Source: Phytopythium helicoides (taxonomy: Eukaryota; Oomycota; Peronosporomycetes; Pythiales; Pythiaceae). Taken from it: a stretch of DNA of 64,000 bases. Of the stretch, positions 53,053 to 64,000 are shown one piece after another. Every line of letters begins with the position of its first letter. The stretch's first letter is position 1. The stretch lies in contig JANFNE010000009.1 in the NCBI GenBank assembly GCA_024867545.1, positions 1,256,292 through 1,320,291 of the forward strand, written 5' to 3'. The translations under genes were made by a program, and so were the position numbers. The notes beneath the pieces were generated by a model, which did not search any database, was not told the DNA's origin, and worked only from the letters and a program-made list of their open reading frames with translations.

Positions 53053-53321
53053 GGCTTCCCGCCTGGTGTCTTCCTGGTGATGATTTGAAAAATACACTTG
53101 CTAGTGGTGTTTTTGTAAATTATTCTGAGAGCCACGTCGCCTTGGTGACGCGTTTACTACGTATATTGTCATCAAACTCATTTGGTCTACTTGTTTGACA
53201 AACATAATTCATCCAGATAGCCAATCACCATTGCCAATTCAACCCTATTTCATTCAATCGAATGCTCTCAAGGAGGCGAGATTTCTGATGCGGAGCTCGC
53301 GATCTTGAAGCGACGCGAAGA

Positions 53322-56300
53322 ATGGAGGGCGTCTGGAAGGAGCTGCTGCGCTCACCTAGAGCTGCTGCGCGGCTTTTTGCAGCGCTTCATGCGTGGCGAG
53401 CAGCGATTGTGCGGCGAAGGCTGCGTTTCCAGACGGGAGCAAACGCTGGCGATGCGCTGACAGTCGCGTTCTTTGAGCAAGAGCTGCCGCTGCATCTGGC
53501 AGTCGTTAGCCTCGATCCGGAGGTTGCAGACTCCTTTCAACTCCTAAGATACATTTACTTGCGGTTACCTGGGAGCTCAGATCTCCTTGATGTCAAGGTG
53601 GTCTTCATCGTATTACTTCACCGTTGGGAACGTGTCTTCCTGACATGTGCAGTCTCTTGCAGAAGCGTAGCATGTTGTTCTATGCCATCAACCACCGCTG
53701 GGGGATCGAGCATCTTGAATGGCTCGCCGATAAGTCACTGTCAAACATCATGGAGACAGATGTCGAGGTAACACTACTTCCAACGCTTGTAGTGACAAAA
53801 TATACGCTAAACATTGGCTTCGACCACAAACAGGGTTTGAGTATCACTTTTCATGCTGTGCAGAGCGGTTGCACCCAGGAGTTTGTGATTCGGCTGGCAG
53901 TGGCTATGGCTAGATGCTGCGTATCCCACATCGACAATTTGGTGCATGGACGACACTTTCAGAGCGCAAAGCGAGTACGCATTTTACCACGCCTCACTAT
54001 GAACCCGATGCACACACTCACATATCATTGACAGTATTGCCAACGCAGTCTCCTTGTCTATTTTCCGGGTGTTTCCAAGTTTCCACATGCACAGTCACGA
54101 CTCACGCTAACAAGCAGTTTCAGTGATGATGAAGTAGTCGCAATAGTCCAGAGACTCTGGGGAGATTTCATTGACAAATGGGGACATGATGGTAAGGCTC
54201 TTTCAAACCCAATGTTTGCACATGACTTACACCACGCTATCGCATTTACTAGATGTCCCACTAATCCAAGAAGATCTTCCAAAAGTTCTTCGTGTGCCGA
54301 TCGAGTCCTACGTGGAAGTTTCAATCGTTGCGAAAGGCGAGCCTCTAAGCTTTCAGTGGTATTACGAAGATACGCCAATCGAGGGAGCCACACTTCCGCT
54401 TCTTTATTTGGCACACAGCGTTCGCGTGCACAACGCTGGTGCTTACCATTGTGAGGTGGTAAACCGAAAAGGAAGAACAATGTCAACTCGGATGAAACTA
54501 GAGGTGGTTAATGACACTGAAAAGCCTGATCCAACAGCCGCCTTTCGAGTCGATAAATCTCTGCTCGACTTTCACAGCGACACATGGGATAATGTCAAGG
54601 CTTCTGCTGGCGCTTGTATCCAGAATCTGCCGTTGGGTGTTGTGCTCTTGCTACCTCCAGAATTCTTCCATTGCAAGGATTCAAATGGTATCGATGCGTC
54701 TAACTCGTTTGGAGTAGACATTGCAATCAGAAAAGTACCGCAGAGTGGGTTTTCATCACCCCAGCTAGAAATTCAAAACGGTGACTTCTTAGTTAGTTGC
54801 GTAATCGATGTACTTCCCCATACGGTTGGGGCATTGCTACGACCAGTAACGTTATGGATCCCGCACTGTCTTGCTGTGACCGATCGCTTCTATCGACCAG
54901 TCATCGTTGAGATTGATTCTGAGACTGGCAAGTGTAAAGAACTTGAGAGTGCAGCCTGCTCGTTTCAAACCACAAGACCAGGTGTCATGTGCAGTCGAAT
55001 ATCAAAGCTCGGCCGATTTGCAATAGTTGCCAAAAAACTCCAAGGAAATTTGGAGCTCGAAGCACCTCTGGAGCAGTTGCGGCTTATCGTTGTTCGACCA
55101 AAGAAAATATCTGTAGCTAGTGTAAATCGTCAAGAAATTCCGTGCGCTTCATTATGGCTTGTCAAAGATCGCCCAGACATGTTATCGCTCTGGGAGCGCT
55201 CATGCAAGCAAGACGAACAGGAATTGTCTTGTGAGGTTGATCAGTTTGTACTTCAAGCAAGAGCCAACCATATCATTACTGTTCAGTTGGGCTCAACATC
55301 TATGATAATGCATCAGTGGAGCTCATCCGATGTTAGTTGCGGATTCGCTGGCATCGCATCAAGCTTGCATTTGCCTATCAAAGATACTCTTGGTGATCAA
55401 GTTAGCGACAGTAATCCATTTATTGCAGTTCAACTTCTCGTATCGACGAGAAAGCTATCGCACACTATGGGTCTTAAGAACAAAAACGTCCAGCTCTCCG
55501 CTGACACACTCGGCGAGATTTCGATACCTGTTAATGAATGGCAGTGGTCATTAGTGCTTCCTATGGACTTTGATGATTGTTCAGTCATACCGGCCCCAAC
55601 ACCCAAGTTGATTTCAAGAACCTCCTCATTAATTGAGCTGGATGTGGAGCCGTCTGAGCAGGCAATCAGAACAGATAGTGGTGTCAACGGATGCAAAACA
55701 AACCAAGAAGACTGCCAGTCACCAGCTTCCGTATACTATTATATTGTCGAGCTAGCTAACTTTTCGTCGTCATTCTGGAGCCGTTATGACCAAACATGGT
55801 GGTTCGACAAGTAAGTTGCAAATAGCTCAATGTTTTGTTGATCTTGATATCTAATTCGTCATTGCTGCGCAGAACGAAAACAAAAACCATTGAAGGGATG
55901 TACCGGGTTGTGCATCGAGGATACAATCGATTTGTATCCATACCTACCACCGCGTTTGCTGGCTGTGTACGCGTTACTAAGTGTAGTATCGATCATTTCG
56001 GAAAATACTCGGAGCCTGTTCTCATTGAACCGTTCAAGTCGGACCATTCAGGTGAAAGCATAAACCGTGAATACTCTGCGGAGCAGGAAACCTCAAAAAC
56101 ACGTATTCAAGAAGCGGTTCAAGCGTGTTATACAAGCGACGAAGAATTCCGAAAGGTGTTTAGTTTGAAAATGGAACCGGATCAAATATGCAGAAGTCTA
56201 GATGAAATGCGTACGAGTATCCGAAGTGCAAATTATGATCTTGCACTGTTGCTTCTGGGGTTGTCGAACATTCGGGAGCAAATCGCCTCAATTCGTGTTG

Positions 56301-57274
56301 CGAAGCTCTGGTTCATGCAAGAGTTATCCGTAGTACTTGCGCTTGAACGGTTCGTTCCGGAGCTCGACCGTTCTCCAGTTCGGTATGCTCCAATTATTTT
56401 GGAAATGCATCGCATCGTTCAGGTTTGATTGATTTGTGTCGATTGTATTGAGTGATATTCCTCCTAATCTGTCATGGTGTGCGCAATACTGCAGGATGTG
56501 TCCACCCTTGTATCGAAACTATCAACCAGAGGCTGGCTTCACCTTGTGTTGATGGAAAATTGGTTCGACAAAGAGGTCACAGAGATACAACAGCGCGTAA
56601 TGAATCTGCTGACTGTAAGTGACTGCGCCATACAAGGCTCACAGTCATTTCGAACAAGTATTGAGCAACGAATGCTCTTGTCGCCTATTATCGAGAGTAA
56701 AGAAGGTCCGATCGCGCGATTTCCGTGGGAGCTTCCGATCGTGCAACGTTATTTGTTGTTGATTATTGACCAGTGCTCTGACACGAATTTCAGCAAGCAT
56801 CCAGAGCAGCAGCAAATCACTCTACAAGCTTTATCAAAAGCGATATCCTGTCATCTAGACGACCTAAACCAGGAGCTTCAGACAGATGCATTCAAACTGG
56901 CACTCGAGGAGCTCAAGCAATCACGTTCTTTCTCACAGCACCTTCTATGGTTTTCGCCGAAAGACCGGGAGGTCTGCTCCCAAATTCCACGCAGCATCAC
57001 CTTACATCTCGACGAGATGATAACAGGCCTGACTGACTCCGGCATCGTTCATGCCATCAAGGTTGTGAACTTATCTAAAGATTGGGCGACGGTGCAAGGA
57101 AGCATTTCCTTTTCTCGCGAGTGCGCTACGCTTACCTTCACTCCCTCAATCGTGTTTGAGAAAGGATGTAAATACAAAGTCATTGTAAAACCCCACGAGC
57201 TCATGACGAGTCTCGGAGCAGCACTGCCTAAGACAGATGAAGGGTTTGTATTTCATTTCACGATCCCATCATAA
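53322..57274 (+). CDS. Multidomain protein with Ig-like, ZU5-like and Big-like domains
   Basis: Eight exons: 53322-53597, 53663-53767, 53834-53974, 54049-54068, 54124-54191, 54253-55810, 55873-56422 and 56495-57274, giving 1,165 residues in consistent phase. The first 200 residues are unrecognised. aa about 231-273 read as an immunoglobulin-like domain (EPLSFQWYYEDTPIEG..LAHSVRVHNAGAYHCEVVN, with the W..DxGxYxC pattern, Asp replaced by Asn). aa about 319-420 resemble a ZU5 domain (NLPLGVVLLLPPEFF..SCVIDVLPHTVGALLRPVTL). A helical region follows, then a C-terminal Big_5/SbsA-like Ig fold (about aa 1090-1160, WATVQGSISFSRECATLTFT..FEKGCKYKVIV). No signal peptide or membrane helix is seen, so it is probably intracellular. 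The 20-nt exon 4 is the least certain. A/T content and codon use are less G/C-biased than neighbours, suggesting low expression. It is tail-to-tail with the BT1 gene, 22 bp apart. Confidence 0.7.
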
Positions 57275-57296
57275 CAACATAAATATACTTCGGCAT

Positions 57297-59024
57297 CTAA
57301 CATCCAGCGCCACCAACAAGCGGCAAACACGCAGTTGAATTCCACACCGCCAGCACGTTCGCGCTCAGAGCAGCGATCGACACCGTTATAACAATTACCA
57401 CGACCGCTGTGGTCAATCGGTGCCTCACTGTTCCGTTGTCACCCTTGCCCTCTTCGACACGGCATTCAGACTTCCACTGGCTTGCACTGATTTCATTGCG
57501 AGGGAGAAGCGGAAGAATCACGATGTTGCCCAACAATCGAAGACCGACTAGCGTGGCGCCAAGTGCTACGACCTGCCATCTCACACGTGCAGTATCGCTT
57601 TCGATATCTTCGTCGAACAAGCCGAACGCAGAGCTAAGGTAGTTGGAGCATGCAGCGCTGATCGGCTCTGAGAGACTGACGAATGCTGTGACGATGGCGT
57701 ATGTGCTACTCTCTCTCCCAGCTTCGGCGATTTTAACCATGGCGACCATGCGAACCATCACGGCGATAGCACCCGCGAACATGACCAGCTGTTCTCCCAA
57801 GAGTACAAAGTATTTGTCACGAACAATATCCAAAGCGGTCGCAGCGTCAATGACAAGCGATATTGCACCACCAACTATCACTGCTCGTGTGACGATCCCT
57901 CGCCAGCTTGACGTATCAGACAAAAGTATGCGGTGAGCAAACAAAGATGCAAGCGCATAGGCACCGCTGGTGACTGCGATCGCGAGAGACATCAGCATCG
58001 GGTCCGTGTGAAGCCATAAGGAATGAATCGCGAGACGTGGCGAACTTTGGAGGTCCAAAAAGAGTTTCTGCAGGAAACTGTAAATAGCCAGTTGCCAAAC
58101 TGAGGGACTTTGAAGCACACTCTGAAGTCCTGTTAGCTCGATCACAGAAGTGGGAGAAGATGGAGGCGCAACCATCGCAACGGCAGCTTTCTGGCTGGAA
58201 ATGGACACGATCACGCCGCTTGATTTGATACTTGATGATGAAGCTTCGCTGCACCCAACTGCTTCAGAAACCCTCCACATGGTCCACACCAATGCTATCA
58301 GCGCAACTAGAGCAATGGCCTCGAACAGTGAGGCTGTTGACGCAGCAAATGGAAAGTTCCCGCCGAAGGTAGTGTCGTTCAGAGAAACCCCCACCATGAC
58401 CGCGCCAACGACTTCAGCCGCGAAGCGCATTGTGTAGATTGCCTTGTGAGCAACTTGGCCAGAATCACCGGCAGCAACATCGCTAGCAGAGTTTGCTCGG
58501 TCGCACCTCTCGATATCAACCATGACCGCCTCGCACCCGGCATCAGCTAGTACGGAGCCAAGCATCACTCCAACCAGCAGCAGTGTCGTCTTGAATCCCG
58601 CCTCGGCAAGCTCATCGTTGATATCGCCATTACTTCCGGAGGCAACCGCCTTGTCGAGCGAATCGTGAATGCGAGCTAGCACGCTCGCAAACAGCAGCAC
58701 CAGCAGCCATCCGAGGTAGATGAACGGAACCCTGCAGCGCCTCCAGCGGTTGGGGAGAGGCAGGCGGTCCATCACGACGCTGAAGCCGAGCTTGCACGTG
58801 GCCGCGACCGCCAGCAGCGCCTGTACCGACGTCGCCTGGTAGCCCTCGAGCCGCAGCCGGCGCTTGAGCAGCGGGTACACCACTGCGGGCAGCGCTCCCT
58901 GCACGATCCCGCCGCACAGCTGGTTGAGCACAACGCCAGCCCCGAAGCGAGCGAGCGCAGACGTCCGCGGAGCGAGTGGCTGCCGAGGGCTGGCGAGCGA
59001 TCGGTAGCCGCCGTCCACGTGCAT
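57297..59024 (-). CDS. Folate-biopterin transporter (BT1) family membrane protein
   Basis: Single exon, 575 residues from the Met at 59024 (MHVDGGYRSLASPRQ). The frame is open to a Met at 59204, but the extra 60 residues are Arg/Ala/Pro low complexity. About 12 hydrophobic helices in major-facilitator style: GAGVVLNQLCGGIVQGALPA, YLGWLLVLLFASVLA, TLLLVGVMLGSVLADAGCEA, EAIALVALIALVWTMW, VWQLAIYSFLQKLFLDLQSS, MLMSLAIAVTSGAYALASLF and VALGATLVGLRLLGNIVILP. The QGALPAVVYPLLKRRL opening, LADAGCEAVMVDIERCD and SSPRLAIHSLWLH blocks match the BT1-type transporters that are strongly expanded in oomycetes. The substrate cannot be read from sequence; folate or pterins are characterised only in kinetoplastid and plant members. 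Confidence 0.82.
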   Translation of the reverse strand: MHVDGGYRSLASPRQPLAPRTSALARFGAGVVLNQLCGGIVQGALPAVVYPLLKRRLRLEGYQATSVQALLAVAATCKLGFSVVMDRLPLPNRWRRCRVPFIYLGWLLVLLFASVLARIHDSLDKAVASGSNGDINDELAEAGFKTTLLLVGVMLGSVLADAGCEAVMVDIERCDRANSASDVAAGDSGQVAHKAIYTMRFAAEVVGAVMVGVSLNDTTFGGNFPFAASTASLFEAIALVALIALVWTMWRVSEAVGCSEASSSSIKSSGVIVSISSQKAAVAMVAPPSSPTSVIELTGLQSVLQSPSVWQLAIYSFLQKLFLDLQSSPRLAIHSLWLHTDPMLMSLAIAVTSGAYALASLFAHRILLSDTSSWRGIVTRAVIVGGAISLVIDAATALDIVRDKYFVLLGEQLVMFAGAIAVMVRMVAMVKIAEAGRESSTYAIVTAFVSLSEPISAACSNYLSSAFGLFDEDIESDTARVRWQVVALGATLVGLRLLGNIVILPLLPRNEISASQWKSECRVEEGKGDNGTVRHRLTTAVVVIVITVSIAALSANVLAVWNSTACLPLVGGAGC

Positions 59025-60370
59025 GTGTCGCGTGCTGGGAGCGTTGGCGAATGGCTCGAGGCCTGACGAACGAGCGGCAGAGCGAGGCGCACAGGGCGAG
59101 TCGGCGACTGCGAGCGGCGGCGACGGCTCGCGGAACGGCGAGGCGCGTGGCCGGAGACACGCGCGGCATCTGCGCAGCGCCAGAGACGAACCCGCGAGCG
59201 GCACATGCCCAGTGAGTGGGAGGCGTCAAGCGCGTCGCCCCCGCGCTGGAAGTATGCGCTTGGGCGAGCGCGCTCCAGCCCCGCCGAGTATGGCGAGCAT
59301 GCGCCGACGAGTCCTGCGTGAGGAGCTATTATGACGGGAGCGAGGTTGACGCGGTTGAAGTGACGGCGAGTGGAAGCTCTCTGGGCGACTCGATTCGAAT
59401 GCCGGAAGAGAGAGACGGGCAATGGCGCACGCCGGAGCGGCTCGGAGATTGGCGACGACCAAGACGCTCGCTCGCTTTCGCCTCCCACAGCTGGGAGGGT
59501 CCGATCGATGGCTTCGACTTTCTCCCGCCGGTCATCGTGCTCCGCCTTGGCGAGCGTGGCACGACCGCGCTGCAAAGCTCCAGTAAGCATCTCCGTCTCG
59601 CTGGATGTTGTGCTTCCCGATCCGACTGCCAGCCACACACCCGGCTTCGGGGCGTTCCACGTTGCACTGGAGGCCAGCGCTTCATTTTTTGTCAGCTTGG
59701 CCAAAACTCTTACGACCGTGGGATGTCGGCTCGATGACTGCATGCCGCGCTGTGGCACGTGGGTGCCTTCCAAGACAATCCAGCAATCAGCAGGCGATCG
59801 CCTCCCTAGAGCTGGCGATCTCTTCCGCACTCACGCGGTGGCACGCAGACTATCAGATCGAGCAGCTGCATCGAGCAGTTCAGTGTACACGCATCTCTGG
59901 CTCGCGCGATGACAGTGACTCAAGGTATGCTCGCTGTGGATGAGGCGGTTCAACATGAGCTCCCGGTGCCTCAGGAAGCTTTCATATCATTCGAGGAGCG
60001 TCCAACAAGGATCTGTTAGCTGATGCGGCTTCTGCGCAATGCCATCAACATTGTGCCGTGCTTCTCCTGGATTTGCCGCCTCGCCTCTGCTGGGTCGCAA
60101 TTATCGAGTCATCCTCGAAGGATGATTGAGGCAAAGTTTGGTCATGAGCTTTTTGCTGCCCAGAGGCCAACATTGAATGCTGACTCTTGCTTTGCGTCAT
60201 TGAACAAATTTGTCGTCGCGGCTCTCAAAATTCCGTGTGATGGACCAGATCAAATGGCGCTACAGTATTCGACTGCAATCGCAAGCAAAACAGTTCGGAG
60301 GAGGTAGGCAGAGGGTAATCATTTCGACTAGTGGTAGCTAGTATCAACAGCATCCTGCTGCTAGGATGTC
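59025..60370. other. 1.3-kb intergenic region, no supported gene
   Basis: The left part is the BT1 promoter. Long open frames occur on both strands (for example minus 59370-59830 and plus 60023-60307), but they overlap each other, lack conserved motifs and show no introns linking them. Possibly decayed coding sequence; I could not assign a family. Confidence 0.4.
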
Positions 60371-61409
60371 CTAAAATCCCTTCCACCCGTTTGCTGTCGC
60401 CACCGCGAAGCGGGAGTGCCAATCGCGGCAGCCGTACTCATCAACACAAGGATTACCGTAAATGCATGAGCACGACTCGAACCCACGGCCATCTTCTTTC
60501 TCCAGTTTCTTTTGCTTCTCTTGCTCTGGTTCCCACAACTCGCGGGTAGCTTTCTGATCTCGCTCGAGCTGCTCGGATTGTTGCTCTACCACAACATAGT
60601 ATGTAGAATCTGCCTTGAGCCCAACAAACGTTCCGACAGGGTGCTCGAGCACAAAAAGCTCATCGTCCAGCACTCCTTGCTCTTGACGCGAGAATCTCTC
60701 AGCGTCGTTGCAACGAGCCAGTCGAATATGACAATTCGGCATCACAAATGATAAGCAATAGACGTCGTCAATGGCAGCTTGCGTCGTAGATCCGTTCGCG
60801 ATCGGAAAAAGCTCATCGTATTGTTGGTAAATGAGGCACACACTGCCGTTTTCACGGCTATCCTCCGGTGGAACGGCCTGGACAATAATCTCTGCAGCAC
60901 CAACACTATCTGTCGCTGTAGTCTGGGAGCCTTCTTTTATATCGTCTTGAGCTGTAGGTTCTTGAACTACTGCAATCTCCTGAGAAGGAGTTGGTGAAAT
61001 GTCTGCTGCACCATCAATGTTGTCACTCATTTCAACAGAGTGTACGCCGGAAGGCTGTAAGCAATGCATCGTTAGATTAGTATATTCTAGGAGTACGTTG
61101 AAGCATCGACAAGCAAACTAAACCGACCTGTTTGTCGAGTGGGGCAATTGGCGTTTTCATTGGCGAGGAGGCGAGCTTTCCCAACGGCCGCTTCTTAGCA
61201 TCACTCTTGGGTGGCGATACAGGCGACACTGCTCGAGCTGCGGACGTCACAGTAGGTCCAGCTGGCAAAGCTGTAAGTTGTGTCTTTGTTGGAGACGTTT
61301 GATCATTACCAGTAAGCACTTTTTTCGGTGAGCACGGCGGTGTCAGAGCTGGCAACTTGACTCCGTGCTTGCTCTCTTTGTGAGAGCCTGTCTTGGCCGG
61401 TGGTGGCAT
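60371..61409 (-). CDS. Hypothetical protein with conserved Cys/Trp C-terminal motif
   Basis: Two exons 61409-61128 and 61054-60371 (73-nt intron) give 321 residues. The N-terminal 140 residues are Pro/Ser/Thr/Lys-rich and disordered (LPALTPPCSPKK, PVSPPKSDAKKRP, SSPMKTP), with several SP/TP sites typical of proline-directed phosphorylation. A folded part follows: DDVYCLSFVMPNCHIRLARC, LDDELFVLEHPVGTFVGLKA and STYYVVVEQQSEQLERDQK. A Glu/Lys/Gln coil comes next. The last 30 residues, CIYGNPCVDEYGCRDWHSRF then ATANGWKGF, look conserved and possibly metal-binding or disulphide-like. I do not recognise the family. Confidence 0.65.
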
Positions 61410-62031
61410 CCTTCACCAAATATGCAACTGAGCTAAATCGACAAGCTTTGAGGCCACGAAGAAACGATGATGCAGCAGCGACACTACAAAACCCGAAAAT
61501 AAACTTACCTTACGCTCTCTCGACGACAGAGCGTCATGACGACGCTTCCCCTCAAATTCGCAAACGTGCCAACATCATTTTGATCGTTGAGATAGCCTTC
61601 CAATTCCGTTGAAATCCGAGGATACATCATTTCAAGATACTACAGCTCGATGCACTATGGAAGCCTGTACTCGCCTACGCCTATCCCTTGGAAGGAACTA
61701 CCTGCATTGCTGGGTCTTAGCGAAGGAATATCTACTTTTCAATAACGACTGCTTTTTCATCCAGTTTGTCGGAATTCCCATGATCGCAGGAGAGGAGGAG
61801 AGCATTTGCTTCGGTACAACTTGCCAAGCAAGAAACCATGGATGAATCGACTATCAGAAAAAGTAACGAGACGAGGCTGCTTCTTTTTCGCTCATACATT
61901 CACGACTACAACGATGGTGCGTCCGTCGTCCCCCACGACTCACCTGTCGCCGTTGTGTTTGCTGAACGGATTACGACAGCCATCCTAATAGCCCACGAGG
62001 TCGGACTTCGGGAGAGACCATCGATACACAG
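61410..62031. other. 620-bp gap, nothing recognised
   Basis: Promoter of the minus-strand hypothetical gene plus the 3' region of DDB1. A short plus-strand open frame at 61838-62035 overlaps the DDB1 stop and has no recognisable motif. Confidence 0.4.
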
Positions 62032-64000
62032 CTAGTGCAACTGGGCCAGCTCCTCGATCCGGTTTGTGAGCGCTTCCACCGTGAACGGGGTCTTGTCTTC
62101 CAGGAGCCCGTCGCTATCGCCGTTGAGCAAGTCTACAACCTGCTGCATTTGAGGCTTCGTGAGCTCAAGGAAGCTCTCGACAAGGTCACCGTCGATGAAG
62201 TTGCGCGCTTCCGAAACCGCGCGGCGGTTCTCAAACGTGCGCCACTCCTTGTGAGAAAAGCCGCCGACGCCATGCACCACCTTATTTAGTGCGTCCTGAA
62301 TACGGCTCAGCAGCACATATTGGCTCTTCGTCAATGGCAGCACTACACCAATCATGCCGCTGACCGTGCCAAACAGCATTGACTCGTGCATCGGGAACGA
62401 AGAGCCAGCCTCTTTCTCGTCATCTCCCTCGTTGACGTCCTGCATGTCGGATGCGCCACTGCTCTCTGCCGTAGCAGTCGTGGTTGATGTACTCGGGTTA
62501 TTCTGATTTTGCATGACGAGCGAGCCGTAGCGGAAGCGGTTCACAAACTCGCCCAGATGGTACTCGCCAACGGTCTCGAGGCGGCCACGTTCTTCGTCAG
62601 ATGCTGCGCCGCTGTTGCGCTGCACCGTGAACAAATTAAAGTCCGTCTCGCTGCCAATATAGGTGTCTTCATCCAAAATGCCGATCGCTGACATCCAGTT
62701 CGAATTCAAGTCCTTTGCGATCTCCTCGATATTGCCACCGTCCGACTTGTAGCTGAGCAGCGAGATTGACTTCATGAGGTCGCCCACGACAATAAAGTCC
62801 CCGCGCGACTCCATGTACAGTACAAGCGTGTGGCCGTAGTGACCACATTCAGACACAAGCTCCTTCTCGTTATCCGAGTTCTCACTCCATTTGTAAAGCT
62901 GCGCCTTGCTGTTCACACCAGCCAGCACCTTGCCATTGAATGCGTTCAGACTGTATACGGCACCCTTGACTTCTTTCTCTGCAACCAGCTGCAACTTTCG
63001 CTCACCTCCATGAAGTCCTGTAACTGCAAAGACAAGAATTCGTCCCTGGTGCGGCTCTGTTTCCTCTTCATGGACATAGGCTGTACCGACAACAAAGTAG
63101 GTCGCATTAGCTGCATCACCCGCAAACGGGGAGCAAATCACCGAGCATGGAGTCTCGAACGGATCCAACCGGTACGAGTGCAGAACTTCAAACGTCTGGT
63201 CATCAAACAGGCGGACAAATCCTTGATCAACCTCTTCTCCGCTGTCATCGACTGCAAACGATACTGTCAAAACCCCAAGTGTATGGGACTGAGGATTGTG
63301 AGCAATGCGGCGTGCCCATTCGTTCAAGTGGAACGTCTGGATGTGCAGCTTTTGGATATCGTCAACCATGCCGATCGCAAGCTCTTCCTCTGACGCAAGA
63401 GCTAGGCACTCTGGGAACGCAGCCGTATCGAACGGACACATTACATTCACTTCCTTGGCGTTGATGTTCGAGTACAGCAGTTTCTTGTTGTTGGAGTACA
63501 CAACTGTAGGGCGGTCACATGCCGCGAACACATGCGTCACATTCTTGGAGCGGAACCGGGAAAGTGAAATCGGCTGTGAGCCGAGCGAAACACGCTTACG
63601 GTTGCTCATCCCTCCAGTGGCAACATCAATGTGAAAGTTCACGAGAGAGCCGTCACCAAGACCTACGAGGAGGTAGTCCTGACCGTCAAATGTATTGCAC
63701 AACACAGAACGTGGGAGGAGGTCGTTACCGAGCGCCTCCGACGAAAGTGGAGACAGACTCGGCAACTGGAGCACAGACACCGAGAAGTTTGTCCACATAC
63801 CGACAACACAAACGGAGGCTCGCAAGACACTGCTTTCCCAGTGCGTCGACTCCACAGACTCCATTTTCACGTCTTCCTTGTCGTCAATCTGTTCTCCAGA
63901 TCTGTGTCCGAGCGGTGTAATATCAACGCACGCAATCTCGTGCTCCATAGTAGCCTGAGCAACTGCAACGAGCTGCTGGCCTTGAACTTCCAGATACACC
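62032..64000 (-). CDS. DDB1: DDB1 (damaged-DNA-binding protein 1), C-terminal part, cut by window edge
   Basis: Adaptor of CUL4 ubiquitin ligases, made of three beta-propellers that present DCAF substrate receptors and recognise UV-damaged DNA together with DDB2. At least 655 residues are visible in one uninterrupted exon; the start lies right of the window. Diagnostic segments: FDGQDYLLVGLGDGSLVNFH and LGSQPISLSRF..FAACDRPTVVYS (propeller B-C). Further on are LVAEKEVKGAVYSLNAFNGK then VLAGVNSKAQLYKW, FIVVGDLMKSISLLSYK, NSNWMSAIGILDEDTYIGSE, FVNRFRYGSLVM, FGTVSGMIGVV and the C-terminal helices HKEWRTFENRR..IDGDLVESFLEL. All follow the DDB1 order, including the final VDLLNGDSDGLLEDKTPFTV. Length so far is 57 percent of the roughly 1,140-residue family size. 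A Ser/Thr-rich insertion (NPSTSTTTATAESSGASD) in propeller C is lineage-specific. Confidence 0.97.
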   Translation of the reverse strand, partial: VYLEVQGQQLVAVAQATMEHEIACVDITPLGHRSGEQIDDKEDVKMESVESTHWESSVLRASVCVVGMWTNFSVSVLQLPSLSPLSSEALGNDLLPRSVLCNTFDGQDYLLVGLGDGSLVNFHIDVATGGMSNRKRVSLGSQPISLSRFRSKNVTHVFAACDRPTVVYSNNKKLLYSNINAKEVNVMCPFDTAAFPECLALASEEELAIGMVDDIQKLHIQTFHLNEWARRIAHNPQSHTLGVLTVSFAVDDSGEEVDQGFVRLFDDQTFEVLHSYRLDPFETPCSVICSPFAGDAANATYFVVGTAYVHEEETEPHQGRILVFAVTGLHGGERKLQLVAEKEVKGAVYSLNAFNGKVLAGVNSKAQLYKWSENSDNEKELVSECGHYGHTLVLYMESRGDFIVVGDLMKSISLLSYKSDGGNIEEIAKDLNSNWMSAIGILDEDTYIGSETDFNLFTVQRNSGAASDEERGRLETVGEYHLGEFVNRFRYGSLVMQNQNNPSTSTTTATAESSGASDMQDVNEGDDEKEAGSSFPMHESMLFGTVSGMIGVVLPLTKSQYVLLSRIQDALNKVVHGVGGFSHKEWRTFENRRAVSEARNFIDGDLVESFLELTKPQMQQVVDLLNGDSDGLLEDKTPFTVEALTNRIEELAQLH

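Noticed and set aside
59025..59204. Extended BT1 start at 59204
   Set aside because: The extra 60 residues are Arg/Ala/Pro-rich and unlike transporter N-termini; kept only as an alternative.
59370..59912. 180-codon open frame in the gap after the BT1 gene
   Set aside because: An equally long open frame exists antisense to it, and neither shows family motifs or splice-linked exons.
61838..62035. 65-codon plus-strand frame overlapping the DDB1 stop
   Set aside because: Short, overlaps a confident gene end and has no motif.
1..64000. tRNA, rRNA, CRISPR arrays, bacterial operons
   Set aside because: I looked for tRNA T-loop/anticodon patterns, rRNA blocks and regularly spaced repeats and found none; the short tandem repeats present are minisatellites without spacers.

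Overview
This window looks like compact nuclear DNA from an oomycete of the Phytophthora/Pythium type. The evidence is about 28 closely spaced protein genes on both strands, many head-to-head or tail-to-tail pairs, GC-rich coding sequence, and mostly short introns (about 46-91 nt, one of 198 nt) with GT..AG ends and CTAAC/CTGAC branch sites. CCAAT boxes recur between genes, and there are relics of Fanzor, MULE, Crypton and CENP-B/pogo-type mobile elements. The gene models were spliced by eye. For every spliced complete gene except the long coiled-coil gene, the exons sum to a whole number of codons.

Layout. 1-783: start of CFAP57 (cilia), minus strand. 1181-3600: SWIM zinc-finger protein derived from a MULE transposase. 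3637-6033: a dead Fanzor element bounded by a near-perfect inverted repeat. 6120-7877: proline dehydrogenase carrying an EF-hand. 7878-10382: intergenic, with a diverged duplicated segment. 10383-15131: glycyl-tRNA synthetase, RPAP3 and KEOPS subunit TPRKB/Cgi121. 15132-16179: intergenic, with hairpins. 16180-18270: transketolase. 18746-23877: giant coiled-coil protein. 24003-28261: an Aha1-N/Hch1-like Hsp90 cochaperone and a WW-WW-NELF-C/D fusion share a promoter that holds a textbook heat-shock element. 28328-30499: a catalytically dead Crypton-type recombinase gene. 30767-34422: NUDCD1 (without its CS domain) and OXA1.

34529-36118: Atg17-like candidate. 36510-41451: tandem pair of membrane-anchored RanBP2-ZnF/HECT ubiquitin ligases. 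41661-44760 and 50283-51440: three members of an apparently uncharacterised DNA-binding-like family, one of them fused to a CENP-B-type HTH. 44921-47635: nucleotidyltransferase fused to a ten-helix EamA/DMT transporter. 47950-48400: possible relic of a Ser/Gly-rich repeat protein. 48680-50119: unknown membrane protein. 51559-53052: coiled-coil protein with an RWD-like C-terminus, possibly kinetochore. 53322-57274: Ig/ZU5/Big-like multidomain protein. 57297-59024: BT1-type transporter. 60371-61409: hypothetical protein. 62032-64000: C-terminal part of DDB1.

Most genes are single-copy housekeeping or cilium/ubiquitin functions with no operon-like logic. The interesting layer is repeated capture or decay of mobile-element parts (Fanzor, MULE, Crypton, CENP-B HTH) and unusual domain fusions (WW+NELF-D, NTase+DMT, TM+RanBP2+HECT, PRODH+EF-hand).
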